Of a DNA stretch of 64,000 nt, positions 17,252-25,535 are shown one piece after another; the first letter of the stretch is position 1; each line of letters starts with the position of its first letter. This stretch comes from JAWPMV01 sp038527215. Lineage in GTDB: Bacteria > Bacteroidota > Bacteroidia > J057. The stretch is taken from positions 7,712-71,711 of the forward strand of contig JBCBGC010000026.1 in assembly GCA_038527215.1 (NCBI GenBank). The letters run 5' to 3'. The notes under the pieces were generated by a model. The model made no database searches and was not told the origin of the DNA. It was given only the letters and a program-made list of their open reading frames with translations. Position numbers and translations under genes: made by a program.

Positions 17252-18088
17252 ATGAAAAAACTCCTTTTTTTATTCTGCTTTTGTAGCCTGCTAACCTTTT
17301 CTGAGGTACAAGCCCAACGCCCGATCTCTGTCGGACTTACTTCTGGCTGGGGTGCCGGCTGGCTTCATCTTGAGCCGGGTCCTGGGACAAGCAGTCTCAG
17401 AACAGAGCCTTTTCTGGTGATTCCTATTGGGGTACAGGCTCGCCTCCCCTTGCGCGGACCCTGGTCACTACATCTGGGAGCAACTTATTATTCCTCCCGC
17501 TATGGGGTGAACCCGGGCCGCCTGTGGTTTGGAGACCTCCTCGTTCACATGGACAATTCCAGAGGCAGCCTTGAAGTGGGACTGGCGCGGCGAAAGCGCC
17601 TAAAGGCCAGCTCGTGGTTCTGGTCGGTTGAGGCCGGAATGGCCTTGCAAAGCCGGGCTCCGGGGAGTGGAGGCTGCATGGGTGGAGGTGTAGACGCAGA
17701 TAGCCTGGACCGCTTTACGGTATTCCGGACCAAGGGTCTGGGGGAGCGTGTCAATCCAGCCTTACAACTGCGTCTAAGCCTGGAGCGCGAGGTGCAGTGG
17801 GGCAAAAGGCCGGTAAGCTTGGTGGCTGGCCTGTACCTGAACCAGGGGCTAGGCGCCTTTTGGGAGGGGCTGGCTCAAAGCAGGGAAGGGGAGGCCGTGG
17901 GGATAGAAATGCTGTTGCCCGTGGGTGCTTCGCGCCGAGTCGCGGCCTTCTCTCCCCCCTTATGGCATTGCCATGGGGAGGCGACCCGGGGGCTGGAACA
18001 TACCGTAGCCTGGCGCGATTTTGGTAGTTCCGCGGGATTACATTTTGCCCTCCTTTTTCCGCTTAGATCTTCCAGTAAACACCCATAA
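17252..18088 (+). CDS. Outer-membrane beta-barrel-like protein, paralogue 4 of 5
   Basis: 278 residues; signal peptide MKKLLFLFCFCSLLTF ending VQAQ. It keeps SVGLTSGWGAG, PFLVIPIGVQAR, VEAGMALQ and RPVSLVAGLY, and the cysteine pair (C142, C240), but it is richer in arginine, glycine and leucine and has lost part of the usual GGLELSA and LNLEYDF motifs (GSLEVGLARR, LSLEREVQW). Its third-base GC looks higher than in its neighbours. It is therefore the most derived member. The frame is intact, so it is probably functional. It follows paralogue 3 by 32 bases. Confidence 0.7.
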   Translation: MKKLLFLFCFCSLLTFSEVQAQRPISVGLTSGWGAGWLHLEPGPGTSSLRTEPFLVIPIGVQARLPLRGPWSLHLGATYYSSRYGVNPGRLWFGDLLVHMDNSRGSLEVGLARRKRLKASSWFWSVEAGMALQSRAPGSGGCMGGGVDADSLDRFTVFRTKGLGERVNPALQLRLSLEREVQWGKRPVSLVAGLYLNQGLGAFWEGLAQSREGEAVGIEMLLPVGASRRVAAFSPPLWHCHGEATRGLEHTVAWRDFGSSAGLHFALLFPLRSSSKHP

Positions 18089-18166
18089 TGCTCTTTCCCT
18101 GCTGAAAAGCCTGCTCAGGCCTAGCCGAAATTCATCTATCTTAGTACACTCAATGTTCTTCCTCCC

Positions 18167-19003
18167 ATGAAAAAAATATGCCTTTCCCTTTTGCTTTGCC
18201 TGGCTTGTTTTTCTGTAACCGTACAAGCCCAGCATCCCATTTCCTTTGGTTTCACTTCCGGCTGGGGAGGCGGAACCATGTATACTGACGAAATCCAGGC
18301 TTCAGGCACCATCTCTATAGACCCCTTTTGGGTCATCCCGATCGGCTTGCAGGCTCGCTATATGATCAACGATCGCTGGGCAGTTCAGGCGCGGGGCATG
18401 TTCTATTGGTCTTCTTATAATGTCCGGACCGTCTCCCCGGAAGGTTGGACCTCCATTCGCTTCTACGACAATCCTCATGGAGGCATCGAGTTTGGGGTCG
18501 TAAGAAGAGTACCCTTGCGCGGGGAACGCCTCTTTTTTTCCGTGGAAGCTGCCCTATCCTATCAAGCCAATGTCAACGCAGGGTCGGGTTGCGGCTCTTC
18601 TGCTAGTGGGGACTTTTCAGGGATGGATACCCTCTGGCAAGTCTCTCGTAACCAACGGGAGGGTGATCCTTTCTTTCCTTCGGGGCATCTGCGCCTCAAT
18701 CTGGAACATGATTTTCTTTGGGGAAAAAGGCCCTTCAGTATCATTGCCGGGGTGTATGCCAGTCATAGCTTCGTGGGATACGGCAGGGGGTTTATGGAAA
18801 GCTGGAATGGGCTGGATATAGAGACTACCCCTTTTCAGGTTGGCGGCAATCCCAATCAACCGACGGCCGTTCGGCCTGTCTGGAACTGCAATACCCCAGC
18901 TAGCCGGCCAGCAGACGCTGCTCACTCCTGGACAGACTGGGGAGCTTCAGTAGGCCTACAGTTTTCTATTCTTTTCCACATGACCCGGATCGAAGAAGAG
19001 TAA
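18167..19003 (+). CDS. Outer-membrane beta-barrel-like protein, paralogue 5 of 5
   Basis: 278 residues; signal peptide MKKICLSLLLCLACFSVT ending VQAQ. Family strands FGFTSGWGGG, PFWVIPIGLQARY, GGIEFGVVRRV, VEAALSYQ, SGHLRLNLEHDF and RPFSIIAGVY are present, and the two mature cysteines sit at C142 and C241. The gap to paralogue 4 is 78 bases and holds TTAGTACACTCAATG just upstream, so a separate promoter is possible. The last strand reads ILFHMTR followed by IEEE. The function, as for the other copies, is unknown beyond a predicted outer-membrane location. Confidence 0.72.
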   Translation: MKKICLSLLLCLACFSVTVQAQHPISFGFTSGWGGGTMYTDEIQASGTISIDPFWVIPIGLQARYMINDRWAVQARGMFYWSSYNVRTVSPEGWTSIRFYDNPHGGIEFGVVRRVPLRGERLFFSVEAALSYQANVNAGSGCGSSASGDFSGMDTLWQVSRNQREGDPFFPSGHLRLNLEHDFLWGKRPFSIIAGVYASHSFVGYGRGFMESWNGLDIETTPFQVGGNPNQPTAVRPVWNCNTPASRPADAAHSWTDWGASVGLQFSILFHMTRIEEE

Positions 19004-19115
19004 GGCTGGTTCATGACCGGCATTCTCTGATTCAGGCGGACAAAAAACGGGTTCATCTCCTTTCAGTATTCAAAACTGGCTCAGTAGGCCTACCTTGAGG
19101 TCAATCAATGATCTC

Positions 19116-19280
19116 ATGCAGAAAAAAGTCACATACGGAATGATCCTCTCAGCCTCTTGCCTGATCCTGGGCTTTACCCTTTGGGGGCTACTGGGGTCCG
19201 TTTTTTCCGGGACTGAGCTTCTGCCGGCGGAAGAACTGACCGCCCAGGCCTCCTGGCTGAAAGAGTGGATTCCCTCCTAA
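19116..19280 (+). CDS. Small single-span membrane protein (54 aa), possible
   Basis: A 54-residue frame starting at ATG 19116 (MQKKVTYGMILSASCLI); an in-frame TTG at 19095 is also available. It encodes a short basic start, one hydrophobic helix (~8-30) and a polar end (LPAEELTAQASWLKEW). Size and layout fit a small inner-membrane protein, or a signal peptide with a very short mature part. It follows the five-barrel cluster on the same strand and overlaps the stop codon of the convergent T9SS plug gene by 4 bases. No homologue is recognised, so the call rests on the clean hydrophobic pattern alone. Confidence 0.4.
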   Translation: MQKKVTYGMILSASCLILGFTLWGLLGSVFSGTELLPAEELTAQASWLKEWIPS

Positions 19281-20626
19281 TCGAAATAGTTAAACGGCTG
19301 ATAGCCAATCAGCTGATGGGTTCGATCCGTGGGCCCTTTGAAATACACCAATACGGTATAAAAATTCTCATTGTCGAGACGCTGCCCTTCGAGCGATTGC
19401 TCGTCCACGGGCAGAGAGCCCGGACGTTTGATCACGTAGGCGTAATCATAAATCCCCTGCTTGAGGCTAACGTCCGCTTCGTAGCGCTCCAGTTCAGGTC
19501 GGTAGCTCAGCTTATACTCAGGCTGGCATTGCCAGTCGGTGAAGCGTCCAAAGAGGTACACCTCGGCATTGGGGTAGGGCTCTGAGGCCTGGAGGGTAAA
19601 AATATTACTGAGGTAATCTGCTTGATAATCTTCGTTGGGCCATTCCTGAACCCCTACGATAAAGCTACCGTTTCGATCCATGATAGCGGAAAAGGTATTG
19701 TTCAGGCGGGCCTTATCCGGATAGAGAAAAACCGTGTAGTTGCTTTCGTTTTCTTCCACTTCCTGCATTCCAATGGAATGAAATCGCGTACTGCGAATAT
19801 CCAATATTCTGAACTCATTGCCTCCGTTGAAAGCCGTATTGAGGTTGATGAGGTACTCTAATTTGTTGTCCCGGAAAAAGCGGGCTTGCTGCAGATGCAT
19901 GGCATTATCCCAGCGGAAATTCTGGAGCAGCATCACCTTGAGGTCCCGGGCAGGATTAAAAACATTCAACCCACTGGTATTGACCTGGAAGCCGAGCTCA
20001 GAAAGACGAAGTCGTTCGACTCTTTTTTGCAACTGATAGGTAGAAGTAATGGGCTGGCGCGGATTGGCCACGATAAATCTCCTGGTTAGGACTACCTGGT
20101 TGGGGTTATTGTTCCTGTAGACCTTTAAGAGGTAATTCCCACTCATTTTGAAGCGCTCATTCTCCTGAGGAAAAGCATAACGGTAGTGAACGTAGTCTAC
20201 TTTGGTGAATTCTGACCGTTCCCATTCCGTAATGCGATCCTGCACAAAGCCTTCATAGAACTCTATGGGCAATACATAGGTCTGACGCCAGTCGGCATCG
20301 CAATTGATAATGTCTACCGTAAAATCCGTTTCCCGCAAGTCCTGGCTGATCCATTCATCGAACTCCAACACCAGCTGACTGCTGCCATTTAATTTCAGGA
20401 CCGGGTAAGACCCTTCGAAGGGATTCCGGTAAAATTGGACGGTCTTGATATTGCTATCATAGACCAGATCTTCGGTAAGCCATTGGGAAGGGGCATTGGC
20501 AGAGCCGGATTCCCCCAGTACCTCCGTGCTTTTGGGGCAACCCAGGCTCAGACAGGCGAGGCATAAAAGAAGAAGCCTGGAAAGATAGCCAGGGCGCTGT
20601 TTTTTTTTCTGGGACAAAAACTCCAT
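19277..20626 (-). CDS. Type IX secretion system plug protein (DUF5103 family), lipoprotein
   Basis: About 449 residues from ATG 20626 (ATG 20635 is also possible; the frame extends to 20671). The N-terminus is a lipoprotein signal peptide: basic, then LLLLCLACLSLGC with Cys as acylation site. The body matches the DUF5103 family, now described as the plug that closes the periplasmic side of the SprA translocon: NIKTVQFYRNPFEGSYPVL, a beta-sandwich with DWRQTYVLPIEFYEGF, HYRYAFPQENERFKMSGNY, and a C-terminal carbohydrate-module-like fold (VYLFGRFTDWQCQPEYKL). T9SS moves surface adhesins and enzymes across the outer membrane; cargo with its sorting signals is encoded at 22251-24134 and 60834-62753. 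sprA itself is not here. A lipid anchor is an interesting detail for a plug protein. Confidence 0.82.
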   Translation of the reverse strand: MEFLSQKKKQRPGYLSRLLLLCLACLSLGCPKSTEVLGESGSANAPSQWLTEDLVYDSNIKTVQFYRNPFEGSYPVLKLNGSSQLVLEFDEWISQDLRETDFTVDIINCDADWRQTYVLPIEFYEGFVQDRITEWERSEFTKVDYVHYRYAFPQENERFKMSGNYLLKVYRNNNPNQVVLTRRFIVANPRQPITSTYQLQKRVERLRLSELGFQVNTSGLNVFNPARDLKVMLLQNFRWDNAMHLQQARFFRDNKLEYLINLNTAFNGGNEFRILDIRSTRFHSIGMQEVEENESNYTVFLYPDKARLNNTFSAIMDRNGSFIVGVQEWPNEDYQADYLSNIFTLQASEPYPNAEVYLFGRFTDWQCQPEYKLSYRPELERYEADVSLKQGIYDYAYVIKRPGSLPVDEQSLEGQRLDNENFYTVLVYFKGPTDRTHQLIGYQPFNYFD

Positions 20627-20728
20627 AAGGTGCATGCAATAAGGGTGGAAAGAACAGCTTTTGCCCTTCAAACCTACAAGAAAAATGCGAAATCCATGGG
20701 GGGAAAATGAGGTGCCCTTACATACGCG

Positions 20729-22240
20729 CTATTTGGTACCGGAAATCTGCTTCACTTCAAATAAAGCATGCTGGGGCAAAACCCGGAGGTGGGGGACTTC
20801 CAGTCCTTTAAGGTTCAATTCCTGCCACTCGGTGTTGACCGGGAGTCGGGATTTTCGTCCGTCAATCTCCACTTCTACCTCCAGGTTAAAATCCGGTTCA
20901 GCCGCATCCCATTTGTAATAAAGCTGGGTTTTCTTGCCTCGATCGGTTTTGCGGAATACAAAAGTGGGGAGCCCATTATGCTGTAAATACTCTTTCATAA
21001 TGGGGGCAAAACGACCATTGAGTTCCCGGTCTACATAAGACCAGATATCCCTTTCTCTCACCTTTCGCTGATTGAAGGCACCCTGAATCCCGGAAAGGAA
21101 AGCAAGCCAGGCCCTTTCGTTTTGGGCTTGATGTCGCAGGGTATTCAACAGCCAGGCGCCTCGGTAGTTTGGAATATCTCGTCGTAATTGCAGAAACTCC
21201 CAGGCTTTTTGCCGATCGAGGGTATATTCCAAATAGAGCGCTTGCGCATAGGTAGCCAAGGCCTGGGCAAACCAGGGATTTGCTTCCTCCGACTTGATGA
21301 CCCGTTGGAACCAGCTAAGGGCTACTTCATAGATGAGACCCGGATCAACCTCCGGGATAGGCCAGGAAGTCGGCCCGGAAATATTTTCGTAAGCTTTTTC
21401 GACTAGTTGGTAGCCCTCGTCCCAGAAGGGATATTCTCCAAAGTAGTTTTCCAGACAGCCCATGATCTGCTTGATCTGCAGGGCTCTGGAACGAATGTTT
21501 TGATCGTTCTGGCCTTCACTGATGACCGTGATTTCGTGGTAATCCGTCTTGTTTTTGTACACCTCGGTAGAACGGGAAAAATCGCCGGCATAAAAAGTCA
21601 GCGCTTCTGGATGGGAGGGATGATCTATCGCAAAATTCCAGCGGCGAAAAGGGCCTGCCAGATTTTCTGTCCGGATAAAATCCCCGTTGGTGATCACACC
21701 TTTATCTTCAGGCAGAATGAGGGAGAATTGCATGCTGTCTGCCAGGTCGCCTGGATGGCTATGCTGGGGCCACCAAACCATGGGCTCTCCTCCTTGCTGC
21801 ACATAGACCCTGGATCGAGGGTCGTCAGGTACCCCTTCCCAGGTAAATCCTGATTCGCCCAGGTTGCGGGCCTGAGGAGGTTTGCCAGCAAAAAGGACAA
21901 AGACTCTGCCGCTGTTTCCGGGCTTCAGCACCCTGGGGAATTCCAACATGACCTTATCCCCTTGCCTGCGAAAGCGCAGCGTTTTTCGCTGAAAGGAGGC
22001 CCGAACCACTTCTAAATCCGGGTGAAGGCTCAGTTCCATGCCCTGCATCGGTTGTACAGCCTGGAAGTCAATGCGGCTGGTCCCGGCGATGCGTTGGTTC
22101 TTTTCGTGTAGCTTGATTTCCAGTCCGTAAAAGGCTACATCAAACGGTTGGGCTTTGAGGGGGAAAACCAGGCATAAGAACCCTATTAGCCAGATTCCAG
22201 AGCTGGCTTTTTTCCTTCCATCACACATCAACTTTCTCAT
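20729..22240 (-). CDS. M1-family metallopeptidase relative lacking the zinc site (predicted inactive)
   Basis: 503 residues with signal peptide (MRKLMCDGRKK..., cleavage after PLKAQ). The layout is that of M1 aminopeptidases: an N-terminal beta domain (SRIDFQAVQPMQGMELSLH), a catalytic-domain equivalent, and the helical landmark YRGAWLLNTLRH followed by LQHNGLPTF. At the place of the HExxH zinc motif the protein reads Y304-E305-V306-A307-L308, and the downstream Glu of NEG is replaced (AQALATY, residues 325-331). The GAMEN exopeptidase motif is also missing. Both zinc histidines and the third ligand are therefore gone, so peptidase activity is not expected. It starts 10 bases after the type B adhesin-like gene and precedes the T9SS plug gene; a binding or chaperone role in export is possible. 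Confidence 0.8.
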   Translation of the reverse strand: MRKLMCDGRKKASSGIWLIGFLCLVFPLKAQPFDVAFYGLEIKLHEKNQRIAGTSRIDFQAVQPMQGMELSLHPDLEVVRASFQRKTLRFRRQGDKVMLEFPRVLKPGNSGRVFVLFAGKPPQARNLGESGFTWEGVPDDPRSRVYVQQGGEPMVWWPQHSHPGDLADSMQFSLILPEDKGVITNGDFIRTENLAGPFRRWNFAIDHPSHPEALTFYAGDFSRSTEVYKNKTDYHEITVISEGQNDQNIRSRALQIKQIMGCLENYFGEYPFWDEGYQLVEKAYENISGPTSWPIPEVDPGLIYEVALSWFQRVIKSEEANPWFAQALATYAQALYLEYTLDRQKAWEFLQLRRDIPNYRGAWLLNTLRHQAQNERAWLAFLSGIQGAFNQRKVRERDIWSYVDRELNGRFAPIMKEYLQHNGLPTFVFRKTDRGKKTQLYYKWDAAEPDFNLEVEVEIDGRKSRLPVNTEWQELNLKGLEVPHLRVLPQHALFEVKQISGTK

Positions 22241-22250
22241 AGAATTCTGC

Positions 22251-24134
22251 TTAGCGCTTGAGGGTTATCAGCCCTTCTTTTTCCTGGGTATGGCAATTAC
22301 TGATCCGGGCAAAAAGCGTGTAGCTGTACTGACCGGAGGGGAGGTTTTTTCCTTTATGGTTGGTCCCGGTCCAGCGATCCTCCAGAGACTTCAGGGTATG
22401 GACCAGTTCCCCATTTTTATCATAAATGTTGAATTCCAATTCTTCGACCCCCGGACCGTGCAGACGAAAAGCATCATTGATGCCGTCGTTGTTGGGGGTA
22501 AAGGTTTCTGGAATCCATAACTCTCCATCTTCCGCAATGGTAATGAGCAAGGTATCGGTGGCAGGACAGGGATTCCCGGCTTCCTGAGTAGTGAGGATTA
22601 CCTGGTATTGACCCGGTTGATGATAGGTATGTTCGGGGGAGGATTCGGTGGCACTTTGACCATCGCCAAAATCCCAATGAAAAGCCTCGGCATCTTCGGT
22701 GTGGTTGACAAACTTGAATTGAGCCGCTTCCAGGCATATTGGTTGGTCCGCTTCGGGGAAGCTTTTGAACATGGCTCGGGCCGTCGCTCTGCTGGCGATG
22801 TGAATGGTCATACTGTCCCGACAACCCCGGGCATCTTCTACCGACAACGGATAGTCTCCGGCGGAAAGCCCATCCAGTCCGATGCCATCATATCCGTCTC
22901 GGGTATGCCACTGATACGAAAAACTTCCTGTCCCTCCTTCAGCCTTCACTACAGCCAATCCATTATCCAATCCGCAGGAAGCATCTTCCTGACGAATGAG
23001 CTGTAATTCGAGCTTGTCAGGCCCGCCCAGGACGATGGTTTCCGTATGTTGACATCCCGCTGCGTCGGTCACCTGAATATCGTGCGGGCCAGCCTTGAGA
23101 TGTTCTGCTTTGGGTTGATCCTGCCCATCAGGCCAGGCGTAGGTATAAGGGGCTTTGCCGCCCTCAATCTGGATACTGATGGTGCCATCTGCCGTGTAGG
23201 AACAGGTCGGGGAAATGATGAGGTCGGGTTTGATCACTGGCCGGGCAAAAGCTACTTTCCAGGTACCCGCCGAACAGCTGCCAGCCTGGTAAACCCGTAC
23301 CTGGCCACTATCCAGCCCCTCTTCCCATTTAATCTGCAGTTCCGCCTGATTTCTCGGACCAGCAATTCTTCCTCCTTCGACTTCCCAGTAGTAGGGCCAT
23401 TCTTCCTGTCCCGCAACACTGAACTGGAAGGCCGGGCCCGCACAAACGGAAGCCGGACCACTTATGGGAAGCTCATTTCGGGCTTCTATCTGTAGATGTA
23501 GGGTGTCCTTACTCATACAGCCCTCCGGGCTGCGTGCCAACAATTCATACTTATGGGAACCTTCTGCTAAATCCGAAATATTCAATTTGGTACGTAACTG
23601 AAGCGGGTTATCCAGGCCTCGGGATGGTCTCCATACATAGCTGAAGCCAGACTTGGGAAACATTCCACTACCCGGGAAAAAAGCTTCGGGATCCTTAGGG
23701 CATAAGGTAACCGAATCCCTTACAGAAAGGGCATGCCGCCGACCCACCCGGACCAGCACCGTGGTATCCAGTTGCATGCCGGCGGCATCTGTGAGGCGGA
23801 CCTGATAAAGGGTCGTTTCATCCGGAGAGGCGATCGGATCGGGGCAGTTTCGACAACTTAATCCGAGGGAGGGGCTCCAACTCACATTGACCGCTTCACT
23901 GTCCAACATGCCGACCTCCAGCCGTACCGAATCACCGGGACAAATCAGACTGGAATCGTTTCGAATGTAGATAGATTCGGAGGGAGTTGTTGATTTGCGA
24001 AAAATTTCGAGCGCAATAGGCGTGGCGTTCGCTGCCGTGGACTGCGAAAAAAGAAAGGTAAGAATAAAAAGAGGAAGCAGGCTAAGTAAAAAAAGAGGAC
24101 GTTTGCTAATGATCTGATTTACAGCATATAGCAT
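22251..24134 (-). CDS. Secreted PKD-domain protein with T9SS type B (gliding-motility-associated) sorting domain
   Basis: 627 residues. A long hydrophobic signal segment (~12-35) is followed by several Ig-like/PKD-type modules. Visible signs are the repeated pattern 'C..y..DG.i.i...GG..pY.Y.W.dG' (TCSYTADGTISIQIEGG; SCGLDNGLAVVKAEGG), and a canonical PKD motif FHWDFGDGQSATESSPEHTY near residues 485-505. The C-terminus from ~535 is the type B sorting domain (IPETFTPNNDGINDAFRL, YDKNGELVHTL, W.G..HKGK.LPSGQYSYTL), which marks the protein for T9SS export and surface attachment or release. Such proteins often act as adhesins. It leads a likely operon with the dead M1 relative and the T9SS plug. 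Confidence 0.88.
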   Translation of the reverse strand: MLYAVNQIISKRPLFLLSLLPLFILTFLFSQSTAANATPIALEIFRKSTTPSESIYIRNDSSLICPGDSVRLEVGMLDSEAVNVSWSPSLGLSCRNCPDPIASPDETTLYQVRLTDAAGMQLDTTVLVRVGRRHALSVRDSVTLCPKDPEAFFPGSGMFPKSGFSYVWRPSRGLDNPLQLRTKLNISDLAEGSHKYELLARSPEGCMSKDTLHLQIEARNELPISGPASVCAGPAFQFSVAGQEEWPYYWEVEGGRIAGPRNQAELQIKWEEGLDSGQVRVYQAGSCSAGTWKVAFARPVIKPDLIISPTCSYTADGTISIQIEGGKAPYTYAWPDGQDQPKAEHLKAGPHDIQVTDAAGCQHTETIVLGGPDKLELQLIRQEDASCGLDNGLAVVKAEGGTGSFSYQWHTRDGYDGIGLDGLSAGDYPLSVEDARGCRDSMTIHIASRATARAMFKSFPEADQPICLEAAQFKFVNHTEDAEAFHWDFGDGQSATESSPEHTYHQPGQYQVILTTQEAGNPCPATDTLLITIAEDGELWIPETFTPNNDGINDAFRLHGPGVEELEFNIYDKNGELVHTLKSLEDRWTGTNHKGKNLPSGQYSYTLFARISNCHTQEKEGLITLKR

Positions 24135-24368
24135 AGTTCACGGCATTGGGTATAAGCTATTTTAAGCGGGGGTGAAGATCAAATGATAGGGTGTAAATTT
24201 CTACAAACTAGGCAGGATTTGCAAAAAAAATAGGTAGGAGAAAGGCGCATAAATTGTTTATACGGTTGTATAAAAAAAGAAAAAGAATATTTCATGCTTA
24301 TGAAATTTAGAAAAAAGCTTATATTGAGAGCGTTGCTTTGCCTCTTGTAATCCTTTATCGAGAACTTG

Positions 24369-24809
24369 ATGAAAATCACTTGCTCATCACTCATTTTCGT
24401 CCTGCTGTTTGGCGTAGCACTGGCCCAGTCGCAGACCCGAGGCCAAGTCATACCGCCCGAATCTGTCAAAATTTCTTTTGACAAGCATTTCCCTCAGGCC
24501 ATTAAAATGAACTGGAAAGTCTGGACCCGCGGTTATGCGGTGGATTTTCTCGTCAAAGATTTTAAGATGGAAGCGGTCTTCTCCTCTTCGGGTGTTTGGC
24601 AGTTTACGGATGTAACGCTGCCACCTGAGCATGTGCCTGCCTCGGTCAAGGAGCACGTGGCCCGTCAGTACCAGGGTGCCCAGGTGATCTCACGCGGCTA
24701 CCATGATGCCGATAGGGGAAGTTACTATATCATCAAAGTCCGCTATCGCGGAGGACTTCAGAAATTGCTGTACGATGACAATGGTAAATTCCTCCGGGCT
24801 CAGCGATAA
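24369..24809 (+). CDS. Secreted PepSY-like small protein
   Basis: 146 residues from ATG 24369 (an in-frame TTG lies one codon upstream). Signal peptide MKITCSSLIFVLLFGVALAQ. The rest carries the two-half PepSY-like/BLIP-like fold common in Bacteroidota: V.ISFDKHFPQAIKMNWKVW, then VDFLVKDFKMEAVFSSSGVW, and a second half YIIKVRYRGGLQKLLYDDNG. Members are periplasmic or surface proteins with no known catalytic activity. It stands alone, followed by a terminator-like hairpin. A related, longer lipoprotein lies at 59942-60673. Confidence 0.8.
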   Translation: MKITCSSLIFVLLFGVALAQSQTRGQVIPPESVKISFDKHFPQAIKMNWKVWTRGYAVDFLVKDFKMEAVFSSSGVWQFTDVTLPPEHVPASVKEHVARQYQGAQVISRGYHDADRGSYYIIKVRYRGGLQKLLYDDNGKFLRAQR

Positions 24810-24875
24810 TGAAAAATTGCCTACCCTAACATAATTAGTTCTTCATCCCCCTTATTTGAAGAGCTTGCTTTTTGA

Positions 24876-24911
24876 CCCCATGTCCCGTTTTTGATAAGCG
24901 AGGCCATGGGG
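24876..24911 (+). terminator. Terminator-like hairpin after the PepSY-like gene
   Basis: CCCCATG (24876-24882) pairs with CATGGGG (24905-24911) around a 22-base loop, followed by TATTTTCTTTT. The long loop makes it weaker than the other terminators. Confidence 0.5.
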
Positions 24912-24965
24912 TATTTTCTTTTGGGGCAGGTTGTGAATCCCAAAGCTTTGTCCCAATTTTAGGCC

Positions 24966-25535
24966 ATGTCGGTTCATGATCATTCATCCCCGGAATATCC
25001 GTTGAAGCCTGAGGCAGTCGGTTTTCAAACGGTCTACCTGATTGGGTTTATGGGGGCAGGAAAAACCACCCTGGGCAAGCAGCTTGCAGAATCCCTGGGA
25101 TGGCCCTTTCTGGACCTGGATGATTATATCGAGCGCAGGGAAGGGCAGTCGGTGCGGGATATTTTTGCGCAAAGGGGAGAAGCGGCTTTCCGCGCCTTGG
25201 AAAGGCGCAGCTTGCTGGAGCTCACAGCCCAGGCACAAGCGGATCGCATCATTGCCTGTGGAGGGGGAACCCCTTGCTTTGGGGATCATATGGACCTCCT
25301 CAATCAAACAGGGACCACGATTTATTTACAAGTTCCGGTGGCTGAACTGGCCCGAAGACTCGAACAAGAACGGGCGCAGCGTCCGCTGTTGCGCCAGGTT
25401 CCGCCGGAGGAGCTCGAAGACTTTATCGAAGCCCTGCTCAACCAGAGAGAAGTTTTTTACCTCAGGGCCCGGCATGTCATAGACTTATCCCAATCTGATC
25501 ATTCAACCCTCGTATCACTCATACAATCCACATGA
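24966..25535 (+). CDS. aroK: Shikimate kinase
   Basis: Phosphorylates shikimate at the 3-hydroxyl with ATP, the fifth step of the chorismate pathway to aromatic amino acids. 189 residues. Walker A is GFMGAGKTT (near 27-35), the shikimate-binding region shows LDLDDYIERREG and RGEAAFRALE, the glycine loop GGGTP follows, and the lid arginine is in ERAQRPLL. The N-terminal ~20 residues are an extension relative to most AroK proteins; no later ATG fits before the Walker loop, so it is probably real. The stop overlaps the start of the PhoD-type gene (ATGA at 25532-25535), implying translational coupling, although the two products share no obvious pathway. Confidence 0.95.
   Translation: MSVHDHSSPEYPLKPEAVGFQTVYLIGFMGAGKTTLGKQLAESLGWPFLDLDDYIERREGQSVRDIFAQRGEAAFRALERRSLLELTAQAQADRIIACGGGTPCFGDHMDLLNQTGTTIYLQVPVAELARRLEQERAQRPLLRQVPPEELEDFIEALLNQREVFYLRARHVIDLSQSDHSTLVSLIQST

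Noticed and set aside
20729..22240. Active M1 aminopeptidase
   Set aside because: Both zinc histidines and the third ligand are replaced; only the fold landmarks remain.
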